From the NCBI RefSeq assembly GCF_048266365.1, contig NZ_JBLWZP010000006.1, forward strand, positions 156,980 through 220,979: a stretch of DNA of 64,000 nucleotides, given 5' to 3'. Position numbers and translations under genes: made by a program. Origin of the DNA: Galbibacter sp048266365. GTDB lineage: Bacteria > Bacteroidota > Bacteroidia > Flavobacteriales > Flavobacteriaceae. How positions within the stretch are numbered: the first letter of the stretch is position 1; each line of letters starts with the position of its first letter. This document shows, piece after piece, positions 16,124-26,103 of the stretch. The notes beneath the pieces were generated by a model. That model saw only the letters and a list, made by a program, of their open reading frames with translations, was not told where the DNA came from and ran no database searches.

Positions 16124-18571
16124 ATGAAAGTATTAAAGTTTGGCGGCTCTTCGGTCGCTAGTTCAGATCGTATAAAAAAAGTAAAAGAGATTGTATCTCA
16201 AGCTTCACAAAAGCAAAAAATTGTTGTGGTGGTTTCTGCATTCGGAGGGGTTACCGACCTATTAGTAAAAGCCTCATTACTTGCAGCTGCCCAGGATGAG
16301 GAGTACAAGGAGATTCTTCATGAAATCGAACAACGACACCTAAACGCTATAGCGGAGCTCATTGATATCAATAGACAAAGCGGTGTTATTAGCACTGTAA
16401 AACGTGACTTAAATGTGCTTGAAACCCTTTTGGAGGGTGCTTACTTGATCGGTGAGAGCACTCCAAAATTACTCGATAAAATTGTTGGATACGGTGAGCT
16501 GCTATCCTCTTATATCATCAGTGAATATTTTATAAACGAAAATATCGACTGTGTTCATAAGGACAGCCGTCAACTGATAAAAACAGATACATGTTTTGGC
16601 AAGTCTCATGTGGACTTCAAAACAACCAATGCCCTTTGTGAAAATTATTTCGGTACCGTAACCTATAGCGTTATAGTGACTCCAGGGTTTATTGCCTCTT
16701 CAACAGATGGAAACTCAACCACTCTTGGACGTGGAGGATCAGATTATACAGCGGCAATATATGCAGCTGCTTCAGGAGCCGAAAAACTAGAAATATGGAC
16801 TGATGTCAGTGGCATGTTTACAGCGAATCCGAAGCTGGTTAAACAAGCCTTTACCATCCCTAGTATTTCGTATCAAGAAGCCATGGAGCTTTCTCACTTT
16901 GGAGCCAAGGTCTTATACCCACCAACAATTCAACCGGCCTTATCTAAAAAGATACCAATTCATATAAAAAACACATTTTCACCGGAGGATGACGGCACGC
17001 TGATTTCTTCAGAAACTGAGGATAAGCCAAATGCCGTTCGAGGAATAAGCCATATTGAAAAAATATCGCTGCTTTCTCTTGAAGGTTCCGGTATGGTCGG
17101 TATACCTGGAATATCGAAACGATTTTTCGAAGTACTCTCTCATGCTGATGTTAGTGTAGTATTCATCACACAAGCCTCTTCAGAGCACTCGATATGTATT
17201 GGTGTTTCTTCTCAAGATGCGGCCAAGGCTAAAGAAGCCCTTGATTCTGCATTTGAATACGAAATAAGCCTTAAGAAAATCAATCCTGTAAGTGTGGAAG
17301 ACGACCTAGCGATAATCGCATTGGTCGGTGATCATATGAAGAGCCACCAAGGACTTAGTGGCCGTATGTTTAGTGCCCTAGGAAAAAACAATGTCAACAT
17401 CAGAGCAATTGCTCAAGGAGCTTCTGAAAGAAATATTTCAGCCGTTATTGATAAAGAGGATGTGAAAAAAGCCTTGAATACCTTGCACGAGCAATTTTTC
17501 GAAGACCACATCAAACAACTCAACTTGTTTGTCATGGGGGTTGGTAATGTCGGAGAGAAGTTTCTGGACCAAATCCACACCCAAAGAAAATACCTCAAAA
17601 AGCAATTAAAATTAAATATTCGAGTCGTTGGAATCTCCAACTCTAGAAAGATGGCTTTTGATGATGGCGGACTTGATTTAACAAATTGGAAATCCCAATT
17701 GGATGCCGGTGAGGACACTGGACTTGACGCCTTTTATGATAGGGTCAAAACCATGAATTTACGCAACAGTATCTTTGTGGATAATACTGCCAATGAAAAC
17801 GTTGCTCAAACCTATGGGAAATATCTCAGCGATAGCATCTCTGTGGTTACCTGTAATAAAATTGCAGCTTCTTCTCCTTATGAAAAGTATATTGAACTCA
17901 AAGAGCTTTCCAGACGCTACAATGCTCCTTTCCTTTTTGAAACAAATGTAGGTGCAGGTTTACCGATTATAGACACCTTAAAACACCTCATTGCATCTGG
18001 GGATAAAATCACCAAAATTCAGGCGGTACTTTCAGGTAGTTTAAACTTTGTTTTCAATAATTTTGATCTAGAGACTCCGTTTGACCAGGTGGTGAAACAA
18101 GCCCAAGATGAAGGTTATACTGAACCCGATCCAAAAATAGACCTCAGTGGTATCGATGTGATGCGCAAAATTTTAATTTTAGCTCGTGAAAGTGGGAATG
18201 AGTTGGATATAGAACAAATTGAAAACGAAGCATTTTTACCACAGGAAAGTTTAAACACTACCAATGTTGAAGATTTCTACAAATCACTTGTGGAACATAA
18301 AGCTCATTTTGATAAGATCTATAACCAAGCCTCAGAAAAGAATTGTCGCTTAAAGTATGTTGCACAGTTCGAAGATGGTAAAGCAAAGGTAGGACTACAA
18401 GAAATACCAAAGGATCATCCATTTTACAACCTGGAAGGAAAAGATAATATCGTATTGTTTTTCACCCAGCGTTATAATGAGCAACCGTTACTGATCAAGG
18501 GTGCAGGTGCAGGTGCAGAAGTTACAGCTTCCGGAATTTTTGCAGATATCATCCGTATCGGGAACTTTTAA
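16124..18571 (+). CDS. thrA: Bifunctional aspartokinase/homoserine dehydrogenase I
   Basis: Catalyses the first and third steps of threonine synthesis. The aspartokinase domain starts immediately with KVLKFGGSSVAS and includes TLGRGGSDYTAAIYA; two ACT regulatory domains follow (about 310-460, with GVSSQDAAKAKEAL), the usual site of threonine feedback. The homoserine dehydrogenase half begins with the nucleotide-binding motif GVGNVGEKFLDQI near residue 471 and contains FETNVGAGLPIIDT and QDEGYTEPDPKIDLSGID. Length of 815 residues is normal. It is the first gene of thrABC, 18 bp before thrB, and is preceded by a Thr/Ile leader peptide. Confidence 0.98.
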   Translation: MKVLKFGGSSVASSDRIKKVKEIVSQASQKQKIVVVVSAFGGVTDLLVKASLLAAAQDEEYKEILHEIEQRHLNAIAELIDINRQSGVISTVKRDLNVLETLLEGAYLIGESTPKLLDKIVGYGELLSSYIISEYFINENIDCVHKDSRQLIKTDTCFGKSHVDFKTTNALCENYFGTVTYSVIVTPGFIASSTDGNSTTLGRGGSDYTAAIYAAASGAEKLEIWTDVSGMFTANPKLVKQAFTIPSISYQEAMELSHFGAKVLYPPTIQPALSKKIPIHIKNTFSPEDDGTLISSETEDKPNAVRGISHIEKISLLSLEGSGMVGIPGISKRFFEVLSHADVSVVFITQASSEHSICIGVSSQDAAKAKEALDSAFEYEISLKKINPVSVEDDLAIIALVGDHMKSHQGLSGRMFSALGKNNVNIRAIAQGASERNISAVIDKEDVKKALNTLHEQFFEDHIKQLNLFVMGVGNVGEKFLDQIHTQRKYLKKQLKLNIRVVGISNSRKMAFDDGGLDLTNWKSQLDAGEDTGLDAFYDRVKTMNLRNSIFVDNTANENVAQTYGKYLSDSISVVTCNKIAASSPYEKYIELKELSRRYNAPFLFETNVGAGLPIIDTLKHLIASGDKITKIQAVLSGSLNFVFNNFDLETPFDQVVKQAQDEGYTEPDPKIDLSGIDVMRKILILARESGNELDIEQIENEAFLPQESLNTTNVEDFYKSLVEHKAHFDKIYNQASEKNCRLKYVAQFEDGKAKVGLQEIPKDHPFYNLEGKDNIVLFFTQRYNEQPLLIKGAGAGAEVTASGIFADIIRIGNF

Positions 18572-18589
18572 TTTCTATATACCATTAAA

Positions 18590-19513
18590 ATGAACGAGAT
18601 AAAATTATTTTGTCCAGCAACTATAGCCAATGTATCCTGTGGATTCGATGTATTAGGGCTTTGTTTAGAAAGTACCGGTGACCAAATGCTCATTCGAAAA
18701 GTGAGTACACCTGGAGTTCGAATCACAAAGATTGAAGGACAACAACTTCCTTTAGAAGCAGAGAAGAATGTTGCAGGAGTTGCAGCACTAGCATTACTCA
18801 AAGATTTGGATCTTGATTTTGGTTTTGAAATTGAAATCATCAAAATAATTAAACCAGGAAGCGGTATTGGAAGTAGTGCCGCAAGCGCAGCAGGAGCTGT
18901 GTTTGGAATTAATAAGTTGCTAGGTATGCCTTTCAATCCTACACAATTAGTTGGATTTGCCATTCAGGGTGAGGCCCTAGCAAGTGGTACAGCTCATGCC
19001 GATAATGTGGCTCCTGCCCTATTAGGTGGCTTTACCTTGGTAAAAGGCTATACACCATTGGAAGTTATAAAGCTAAATACACCAAAGCAACTTTTTGCTA
19101 CAGTTATACATCCTCAGATTGAGGTGAAAACCGCAGATGCCCGTTCGGTTTTAAAGCAGTCTATTCCGCTGAAAAAAGCAATTGTTCAGTGGGGAAATTT
19201 AGCGGGTCTTGTTAGTGCACTGTACACTGAAGACTACGAGCTACTATCGCGTTGCCTACATGATGAGATTATTGAACCTATGAGAAGTCCACTCATACCT
19301 GGATTTCACAAAGTCAAGGAGGCTGTCAATAAGGCAGGAGCACTTGGAAGTGGAATTTCTGGTTCTGGCCCTTCTATATTTGCACTCTCCAAAGGAAAGG
19401 CAATGGCAGAAAAGGTAGCAGTAGCGATGGGGGATGTTTACAAGGATTTTGGGGTGGATTATGACCTTCACATCTCTGGCATCAATACAGAGGGTGTAAA
19501 AGTTTTATCATAA
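18590..19513 (+). CDS. thrB: Homoserine kinase
   Basis: GHMP-family kinase that phosphorylates homoserine for threonine synthase. The ATP-binding loop is KPGSGIGSSAASAAGAV (about residues 86-102). Early residues CPATIANVSCGFDVLGLCL and late GSGISGSGPSIFALS are also typical of the family. Length of 307 residues is normal. It lies between thrA (18-bp gap) and thrC (49-bp gap) and shares their promoter and leader. Confidence 0.97.
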   Translation: MNEIKLFCPATIANVSCGFDVLGLCLESTGDQMLIRKVSTPGVRITKIEGQQLPLEAEKNVAGVAALALLKDLDLDFGFEIEIIKIIKPGSGIGSSAASAAGAVFGINKLLGMPFNPTQLVGFAIQGEALASGTAHADNVAPALLGGFTLVKGYTPLEVIKLNTPKQLFATVIHPQIEVKTADARSVLKQSIPLKKAIVQWGNLAGLVSALYTEDYELLSRCLHDEIIEPMRSPLIPGFHKVKEAVNKAGALGSGISGSGPSIFALSKGKAMAEKVAVAMGDVYKDFGVDYDLHISGINTEGVKVLS

Positions 19514-19562
19514 CAGCCATCGTATAATCTGAGAATTAAAAAATCAAAAGCTTAAAAAGAAG

Positions 19563-20867
19563 ATGAAATATTATAGTCTAAACCAATCAAAAGATACCGC
19601 AAGCACCAGTTTCGAACAAGCTGTTGTTCAAGGGATCGCACCAGATAAAGGTCTCTATTTTCCAAATGAAATAAAACCACTGGATCCTTCCTTTATCCAA
19701 AACATAGAACAGTATTCTAATCAAGAAATCGCCTTTAAGGTGATCCAACAATTTGTCAATGGAGAAATCCCAGATGAGGAATTAAAAAACATCATCGCTG
19801 AAACCTTGTGTTTCGATTTCCCTACAGTTGCTGTTGAAAACAATGTGTATGCTCTAGAGCTTTTCCACGGACCGACTATGGCCTTTAAAGATGTAGGAGC
19901 TCGTTTTATGGCGCGTTGTTTAGGTTACTTTAATAAAAACAAACAGGACCAACAGGTTACCGTTTTGGTTGCCACCTCCGGAGATACTGGAGGAGCCGTT
20001 GCCAGCGGATTCCTTGGCGTTAAAGGTGTAGATGTCGTTATCCTATACCCTAGTGGAAAAGTGAGCGATATACAAGAAAAACAGCTAACCACTTTGGATC
20101 AAAACATCGTCGCCTTGGAGGTTGATGGAGTCTTTGACGATTGTCAAGATATGGTGAAAACTGCTTTTTTAGATTCAGCATTAAAAGGTCAGAATCTTAC
20201 TTCAGCAAATTCTATCAACGTAGCGCGATGGCTTCCACAAATGTTCTACTTTTTCTTTGCATACAAACAACTAAAAGGCAAACATAAGGATCTCGTATTT
20301 TCTGTTCCAAGTGGAAACTTTGGAAACATATGTGCCGGAATCATGGCTCATAAACTTGGTTTACCTGTAAAGCATTTTATCGCAGCAACCAACATTAATG
20401 ACACTGTACCTGTGTACATGGACACACAGAAATACCAGCCAAAAGCTTCGAAACAAACCATTTCAAATGCTATGGATGTTGGAAATCCAAGTAACTTTGT
20501 GAGGATTCAAAACCTATTTGACAATGATTTTAAAGCCTTGTCAGCGATGTTCTCCTCTCAAAGCTATACTGATGCTCAAACTGTTGAAGCACTTCAAGAA
20601 ATCTATAAAAATTCTGGCTATATTGCAGATCCACATGGCGCAGTTGGTTACTTAGGATTTAAGAAGTATCAAAAATCCAATCCAAGGGATACAGGGGTAT
20701 TTTTAGAAACCGCTCATCCGGTGAAGTTTTTAGACACTGTAGAAGAGGCCTTGGAAATTGAATTACCAATTCCAGATCAGATTAAATCAGTGATCGACAA
20801 GAAAAAAACAAGTCTTAAAATTTCCTCTTACGAGGATCTAAAAGCCTATTTGAATTCAAGAGGTTAA
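19563..20867 (+). CDS. thrC: Threonine synthase
   Basis: PLP enzyme converting O-phosphohomoserine to threonine. The PLP lysine lies in GPTMAFKDVGARFMARC (about residue 108), and the phosphate-binding glycine loop is ATSGDTGGAVASGFLG. The 434-residue length and N-terminal YYSLNQSKDTASTSFEQAV fit the family. It ends the thrABC operon; a strong hairpin terminator follows 20 bp after the stop. Confidence 0.97.
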   Translation: MKYYSLNQSKDTASTSFEQAVVQGIAPDKGLYFPNEIKPLDPSFIQNIEQYSNQEIAFKVIQQFVNGEIPDEELKNIIAETLCFDFPTVAVENNVYALELFHGPTMAFKDVGARFMARCLGYFNKNKQDQQVTVLVATSGDTGGAVASGFLGVKGVDVVILYPSGKVSDIQEKQLTTLDQNIVALEVDGVFDDCQDMVKTAFLDSALKGQNLTSANSINVARWLPQMFYFFFAYKQLKGKHKDLVFSVPSGNFGNICAGIMAHKLGLPVKHFIAATNINDTVPVYMDTQKYQPKASKQTISNAMDVGNPSNFVRIQNLFDNDFKALSAMFSSQSYTDAQTVEALQEIYKNSGYIADPHGAVGYLGFKKYQKSNPRDTGVFLETAHPVKFLDTVEEALEIELPIPDQIKSVIDKKKTSLKISSYEDLKAYLNSRG

Positions 20868-20887
20868 GCAAATAATTTACTTGTGAA

Positions 20888-20934
20888 AAACAGCGTGCGG
20901 GAATACACTATAAACTATTCCCGCATGCTGTTTT
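20888..20934. terminator. Bidirectional terminator between thrC and the Gfo/Idh gene
   Basis: An 18-bp stem with one G-U pair (around CAGCGTGCGGGAATA) is followed by TTTT on the plus strand and by a T-run on minus. It sits between convergent genes. Confidence 0.88.
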
Positions 20935-20955
20935 ATGCCCTCACTTATTTTTATT

Positions 20956-22038
20956 CTATAAGTAAACCGTCTTTCCGCTTTTTACCGACTCATCACAAGC
21001 CAACACTACTTCCAAACTGCTCACGGCATCTTGGAGATGGTCAGACAAGTCTACATCATTTCTGATGGCATCTAAGAAATATAACTGTTCACGCATACAC
21101 AATTCTAAGTGATCGGGCTCATCTTTGAAATGTATCCACTGATCCTCTTGTGTAAATTCATTTGAAGCATCTACTTCCGCATGGTGTATTTTTAAGCTTT
21201 CGGTTTTGGTATGACGATCGACGGAGTCAGTGGCACCCTGTTCCGTGGCGGAAGCTGACACAATGGAAACACTTCCCTTTGGCCCTATTACATCTTTTAT
21301 AAAATGTGCCGTCTCACTGATCATTGGCCCCCATCCTGCCTCATACCATCCAATTGATCCATCTTCAAAGGTAATTTGTAGTTGACCGTAATTGTAATTG
21401 TCTGGTGAAATTTCATCCGTAAGCCGTGCCCCTATTGCAGAGACTTGTTTGGGCTTAGAACGCACCATTTGACACATCACATCAATATAATGTACCCCGC
21501 AATCCACTATCGGACTCAGACTTTTCATAAGATTTTTGTGAACATCCCACATATAGCCATGGCTTTGTTGATTTAAATTCATCCGCATCACTAAAGGTTT
21601 ACCAAGTCCTTGAGCCACATCTATAAATTTCTGCCAACAAGGATGTTGTCTCAAAATATATCCGATAACAAGCTTTTTACCCGACTTATTAGCAGCCTCT
21701 ACCAAAGCTTTTGCCCCCTGGACTGTAGTAGCGATTGGTTTTTCTAAAAACACCTCGCATCCGGCATCAAACGCCGCCAAGGCATATTCTTGGTGCGTAT
21801 CGGGATAGGTAGAAATACAAACGGCATCAGGCTTTGATTCTTTCAATGCTACTTTATAAGAATCAAAGACAGGATAATTAGCCTTAAGTTGTTTGTTTAA
21901 TTCGTGTTTACTGTCTCCTCTTGCAACCAGCCCACAGATTTCAAAATCATTTTTTAATTGATCATATGCCATAGCATGAGAAGCTCCCATATTACCACAG
22001 CCTACTATCAGTATTCTAATTCTATCATTTTTCATCAT
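20956..22038 (-). CDS. Gfo/Idh/MocA family oxidoreductase
   Basis: NAD(P)-dependent sugar or cyclitol dehydrogenase family protein of 360 residues. The Rossmann motif is ILIVGCGNMGASHAMAY near the N-terminus; the EKPIATT motif with the catalytic Lys is at about residue 99. No signal peptide is seen, so it should be cytosolic. The substrate cannot be told from sequence. Two adjacent ATG codons (22038 and 22035) are both possible starts. It converges on thrC and diverges from gcvT, so context does not help. Confidence 0.88.
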   Translation of the reverse strand: MMKNDRIRILIVGCGNMGASHAMAYDQLKNDFEICGLVARGDSKHELNKQLKANYPVFDSYKVALKESKPDAVCISTYPDTHQEYALAAFDAGCEVFLEKPIATTVQGAKALVEAANKSGKKLVIGYILRQHPCWQKFIDVAQGLGKPLVMRMNLNQQSHGYMWDVHKNLMKSLSPIVDCGVHYIDVMCQMVRSKPKQVSAIGARLTDEISPDNYNYGQLQITFEDGSIGWYEAGWGPMISETAHFIKDVIGPKGSVSIVSASATEQGATDSVDRHTKTESLKIHHAEVDASNEFTQEDQWIHFKDEPDHLELCMREQLYFLDAIRNDVDLSDHLQDAVSSLEVVLACDESVKSGKTVYL

Positions 22039-22098
22039 TGGTCATGTATTAAGTGTCTTTATTATTCCTCCTTTATTTTTTACCTCACTATATTTAAA

Positions 22099-22106
22099 TA
22101 ATTTTG
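22099..22106 (+). promoter_or_regulatory. Promoter -7 element of gcvT
   Basis: TAATTTTG is an exact TAnnTTTG match 45 bp before the gcvT ATG. No TTG at the expected -33 spacing. Confidence 0.5.
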
Positions 22107-22151
22107 TAGTTATAAGTAAACAGACTAGCAATTTTTTTAAATATACTAAAA

Positions 22152-23240
22152 ATGAACAATACTGCTTTAACAAATGTCCATATTCAGTTGGGTGCAAAGA
22201 TGGTGCCTTTTGCAGGATACAATATGCCAGTACAGTACGAAGGAGTTACTGCTGAACATGAAAACGTAAGAAAAAATGTAGGCGTTTTTGACGTGAGCCA
22301 TATGGGCGAATTTCTTGTCTCTGGACCAAATGCTTTTGCACTACTACAAAAAGTATGTAGCAACGACATCGCCAAACTAGAAATTGGAAAGGCTCAGTAC
22401 AATTACCTACCAAATAAACAAGGTGGTATCGTTGATGATTTGATTGTCTATCAGATCAAAGAAGAACAGTATCTATTGGTTGTTAATGCTTCCAACATTG
22501 ACAAAGACTGGGAATGGATCTCTGGGTACAATAAAGAGTTTGGTGCTGAAATGAAAAATATATCTGATGCGTATTCTTTATTGGCCATCCAAGGACCTAA
22601 AGCTATAGAAGCTATGCAATCCCTTACAGATATTGATTTATCTGCCATCAAATTTTACCACTTTGAAGTTGGACCATTCGCAGGTATTCCTAATGTGATT
22701 ATTTCTGCAACAGGATACACTGGAAGTGGTGGCTTTGAAGTTTATTGTAAAAATGAAGACGTAGGTCAACTTTGGGATAAAGTTTTTGAAGCGGGAAAAG
22801 ACTTTGGTATCAAACCTATTGGATTAGCTGCTAGAGATACACTTCGTTTAGAGATGGGATATTGTCTTTACGGAAATGATATCGATGATACAACCTCACC
22901 GTTAGAAGCTGGTTTAGGCTGGGTAACTAAATTCACTAAGGATTTTGTAGCTTCAGATATCCTTAAAACACAAAAAGAAAACGGCTTAGCGAATAAACTT
23001 GTAGGATTCGAACTTCAGGAAAGAGGAATTCCTAGAACCGGTTACGATATTACCGATATGGAAGGAAATGTCATTGGAAGAGTCACCAGTGGCACCATGG
23101 CACCTTCATTAGGTACTGGTATTGGAATGGGATATGTTCCTGTAGCCTATGCTGTGCCAGGAAGTGCAGTTGGAATTCAGATTCGAAAGAATCAGGTTCC
23201 TGCTACGGTTGTTAAACTTCCTTTTTATAAAAATAAATAG
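22152..23240 (+). CDS. gcvT: Glycine cleavage system aminomethyltransferase (T protein)
   Basis: Tetrahydrofolate-dependent T protein of the glycine cleavage system, releasing ammonia and forming methylene-THF from the aminomethyl-lipoyl H protein. Typical blocks are KMVPFAGYNMPVQYEGV, GVFDVSHMGEF (with the conserved Asp), and LAARDTLRLEMGYCLYGND. Length of 362 residues is normal. The other gcv genes are not in the window. A short gap of 26 bp leads to the downstream epimerase-like gene. Confidence 0.96.
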   Translation: MNNTALTNVHIQLGAKMVPFAGYNMPVQYEGVTAEHENVRKNVGVFDVSHMGEFLVSGPNAFALLQKVCSNDIAKLEIGKAQYNYLPNKQGGIVDDLIVYQIKEEQYLLVVNASNIDKDWEWISGYNKEFGAEMKNISDAYSLLAIQGPKAIEAMQSLTDIDLSAIKFYHFEVGPFAGIPNVIISATGYTGSGGFEVYCKNEDVGQLWDKVFEAGKDFGIKPIGLAARDTLRLEMGYCLYGNDIDDTTSPLEAGLGWVTKFTKDFVASDILKTQKENGLANKLVGFELQERGIPRTGYDITDMEGNVIGRVTSGTMAPSLGTGIGMGYVPVAYAVPGSAVGIQIRKNQVPATVVKLPFYKNK

Positions 23241-23266
23241 GTCAAGTCTGAGTTCTCTTAATACCG

Positions 23267-24094
23267 ATGAAAGAAAGATATTTGAAAAAGATTTTAATAT
23301 TAGGAGCTAGTGGTTTTATAGGAGGTTCACTTTACAGAGAGCTCTGCTCCTATTTTGACACCTATGGAACTTATCATACGGGAAAGATTTATGCTAATAA
23401 CAAGCATTTCTTTCCCTTTGATATGCAAAATGACGATCTTATAGAAATTCTCTCAAGGGTTCGACCCGATGTGATTATTTCTGCGCTGCGCGGTGAATTT
23501 GAATCTCAAATTGACACCCATATTGATGTTCTGGATTATTGTAGAGCGAGCAATAGCAAGATCATTTTTTTATCCTCGGCAAATGTATTTGATGCCTTTA
23601 GTAACTTTCCGTCTTACGAGTTTGATAAAACGCTTTCCATGAGCACCTATGGGAAGTTTAAAATCAAAATTGAAACTGCGCTAATGCAATTGCCTGAAAA
23701 GAATTATGTAATCGCGAGATTGCCTATGGTATTTGGGAGCCAATCTCCACGGATCAAAGAACTCAAATATCACCTCCAACAGGACAAGGCCTATGAGGTC
23801 TTTCCTGACTTGGTTATGAATGTGACAAACATTGCTATACTGACCAAGCAAATCCACTATATCATTAATAGGGATAAGAGAGGTATATTCCACCTTGGAA
23901 GTTCTGATCTAGTGCATCACAATGAATTCATAGAAGACATCATCAAAGTATTAGGCTACCAGAAACCACTGTTGAAAAACGTTTACACCTCAAATTTTGA
24001 TCGGTTTTTAGCGGTTCTTCCTAAGGACAATAAACTTCCAAAACATCTCAATTTTGGTCATATTGAAGTGATCAATGAAATGAACATCATTTAA
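23267..24094 (+). CDS. NAD(P)-dependent epimerase/RmlD-like short-chain reductase
   Basis: Extended SDR protein of 275 residues. The nucleotide-binding motif KKILILGASGFIGGSLYREL is near the N-terminus; IIFLSSANVFD and STYGKFKIKIE resemble the catalytic Ser and YxxxK blocks of the RmlD/NAD-dependent epimerase group. The Tyr in STYGK is at the right place. The substrate is probably a nucleotide sugar but this is a family inference. It lies 26 bp after gcvT, perhaps cotranscribed, and converges on dsbD. Confidence 0.82.
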   Translation: MKERYLKKILILGASGFIGGSLYRELCSYFDTYGTYHTGKIYANNKHFFPFDMQNDDLIEILSRVRPDVIISALRGEFESQIDTHIDVLDYCRASNSKIIFLSSANVFDAFSNFPSYEFDKTLSMSTYGKFKIKIETALMQLPEKNYVIARLPMVFGSQSPRIKELKYHLQQDKAYEVFPDLVMNVTNIAILTKQIHYIINRDKRGIFHLGSSDLVHHNEFIEDIIKVLGYQKPLLKNVYTSNFDRFLAVLPKDNKLPKHLNFGHIEVINEMNII

Positions 24095-24126
24095 ACTGCC
24101 AATTGATTCTTAACGGGTCCTCAGTA

Positions 24127-26103
24127 TTACTTATCCTGAGACTCCGCAAATTTCTTCAACCCATCTTGTAGCCACTGATAATAAGTAATCGCATCGGTAT
24201 ATTTTTGAGGACTGCTCAACAACTCATAGTCTGATGACATTTGAATGTAATATGGCTGAGAAGCAGTTTTAAAATTAATGGTTTGAAAGGTTGCCCATTT
24301 ATCACCAATAGTCTTAATACTTTTTACCCGACCATTTTCCAACTCAAAGTTAAATTGATCACCTTCTTCCAATTCCTTTCTATCATCCACATAAAGTGAA
24401 ATTAAAACATACTCTTCATTGAGAAGGTTAAAGATCTCAGGCTCACTCCAAACATTCTCCTCCATCTTACGACAATTCACACACGCCCATCCAGTGAAAT
24501 CTAGTAGAATAGGCTTATTATGCTCTTTCGCATAGGCCAAACCTTCATCAAAATCCTTAAAGCAAGTAAGGCCTAGTGGACAATCACTTTCCTTTTCATA
24601 GATACTATAGAAAACAGGTGGTGGAAAGCCGCTTAGTAGTTTTAAATTTGACTGTGAGGTATTGAATAATCCCGGAATTAAATAGATAACAAAACCAATT
24701 ACGGCAAAACCAAAAATAAACCTGTAAAAACTCAGTTTTTTACGTGGTCCATCATGCGGGAAACGGATAAGTCCGAAAACATATAAGGCCATGAGTATAA
24801 ATATCACGATCCAAATTCCGATAAACACTTCACGTTTTAAGATTCCCCAATGCTCTACCAAATCGGCATTTGAAAGGAATTTAAAGGCCATGGCTAATTC
24901 CAAGAATCCTAAAATAACCTTGGTGGTGGTCATCCATCCTCCAGACCTCGGCAATGATTTTAGCATGTTAGGAAACAGTGCAAACAGTGCAAATGGCAAG
25001 GCCAAAGCCACACCAAAACCTGTCATACCAACGGTAAGCTGAGTAGCTCCTCCGTCATTAGACAAGGAACCTGCCAAGAGTGATCCCAAAATAGGACCGG
25101 TACAAGAGAAGGAGACTATAGCTAAGGTTAAAGCCATAAAAAATATCCCTATGACTCCACCAGCACCAGAGGCGCTATCCATTTTATTTCCCCAAGAATG
25201 TGGAAGTGTTAACTCAAAATATCCAAAGAAAGAAAACGCAAAGACCACAAAAATGATAAAGAAAGTAACGTTCAACCACACATTCGTTGATATGTTATTT
25301 AAGATCTCAGGAGCAATGGAATCCAAGAAATGGAATGGCACACTAAGCGCCATGTATATACCAACAATAAATGCTCCGTAAAGTATCGCATTGGAAACCC
25401 CTTTGCTTTTGTTACTACTCTGTTTGGTAAAAAAAGAAACAGTCAAGGGTATCATCGGGAACACACAGGGGGTAAGCAAGGCGATGAGTCCTCCTAAAAA
25501 TCCTAGTACGAAAAGATTAAATAAACCTTTGCCCTGAGCGTCCTCACTATGCTTATTTGCCTTTAGTAAATCAGTATTGGTAAGGGGGATTTCTAAATTT
25601 TGTGCTAGATCCAAGCTCTTAGCATCAACAACCTTATCGATAATAACAGCACTTCCATCCAAAGAAAAACCTAAGTCATATTGATCGAAAATACATTGCT
25701 TATCATCACATGCCTGGTAAGATACGTCCCCAATAACTGTTTTGAGTCCAGGATTAAGCAGCTTAATTTTTTGCTTAAAAATGGCCTTATCAGCGAAATA
25801 AGATAGTTCCTGTTCGAAAATTTTATCCATTTCCGTAATAGGTTTACCTTCCTCTATAGCACCCATACGCTCAAAATCCACTCCCTCTCCTTGAAAGTTG
25901 AAAGTTGTGGGAATGATGGCGGGTTCTTCGTCTTGCGGCTGACTTACAGCATAGAGATGCCAATTTAGTTTAATCTCAGCTTCGACGATTAAGGTATAAG
26001 TAGAATCTGAAATACGTTCAACTGAAGTATTCCATTGTACTTGATTTTGGCCAAAAATAAAATTTGTGACAAATAGTAGTAGTACAGCTATTAAATTACG
26101 CAT
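24127..26103 (-). CDS. dsbD: Thiol:disulfide interchange protein DsbD
   Basis: Inner-membrane electron carrier that moves reducing power from cytosolic thioredoxin to the periplasm. It has a signal peptide (RNLIAVLLLFVTNFIFGQ), an N-terminal periplasmic DsbD-like domain (about 20-170) that contains a CDDKQC pair, a polytopic CcdA-type core whose two conserved cysteines lie in TPCVFPMIPLT and SFSCTGPILGSL, and a C-terminal thioredoxin domain with the redox pair WACVNCRKM (Cys540, Cys543). Length of 658 residues matches the three-domain form. Its start overlaps the tilS stop by 8 bp, so the two are cotranscribed. Confidence 0.94.
   Translation of the reverse strand: MRNLIAVLLLFVTNFIFGQNQVQWNTSVERISDSTYTLIVEAEIKLNWHLYAVSQPQDEEPAIIPTTFNFQGEGVDFERMGAIEEGKPITEMDKIFEQELSYFADKAIFKQKIKLLNPGLKTVIGDVSYQACDDKQCIFDQYDLGFSLDGSAVIIDKVVDAKSLDLAQNLEIPLTNTDLLKANKHSEDAQGKGLFNLFVLGFLGGLIALLTPCVFPMIPLTVSFFTKQSSNKSKGVSNAILYGAFIVGIYMALSVPFHFLDSIAPEILNNISTNVWLNVTFFIIFVVFAFSFFGYFELTLPHSWGNKMDSASGAGGVIGIFFMALTLAIVSFSCTGPILGSLLAGSLSNDGGATQLTVGMTGFGVALALPFALFALFPNMLKSLPRSGGWMTTTKVILGFLELAMAFKFLSNADLVEHWGILKREVFIGIWIVIFILMALYVFGLIRFPHDGPRKKLSFYRFIFGFAVIGFVIYLIPGLFNTSQSNLKLLSGFPPPVFYSIYEKESDCPLGLTCFKDFDEGLAYAKEHNKPILLDFTGWACVNCRKMEENVWSEPEIFNLLNEEYVLISLYVDDRKELEEGDQFNFELENGRVKSIKTIGDKWATFQTINFKTASQPYYIQMSSDYELLSSPQKYTDAITYYQWLQDGLKKFAESQDK

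Noticed and set aside
15991..16158. ATG-initiated frame across the thr leader into thrA
   Set aside because: It overlaps the thrA start in another frame and has no composition pattern; the Thr/Ile frame explains the leader better.
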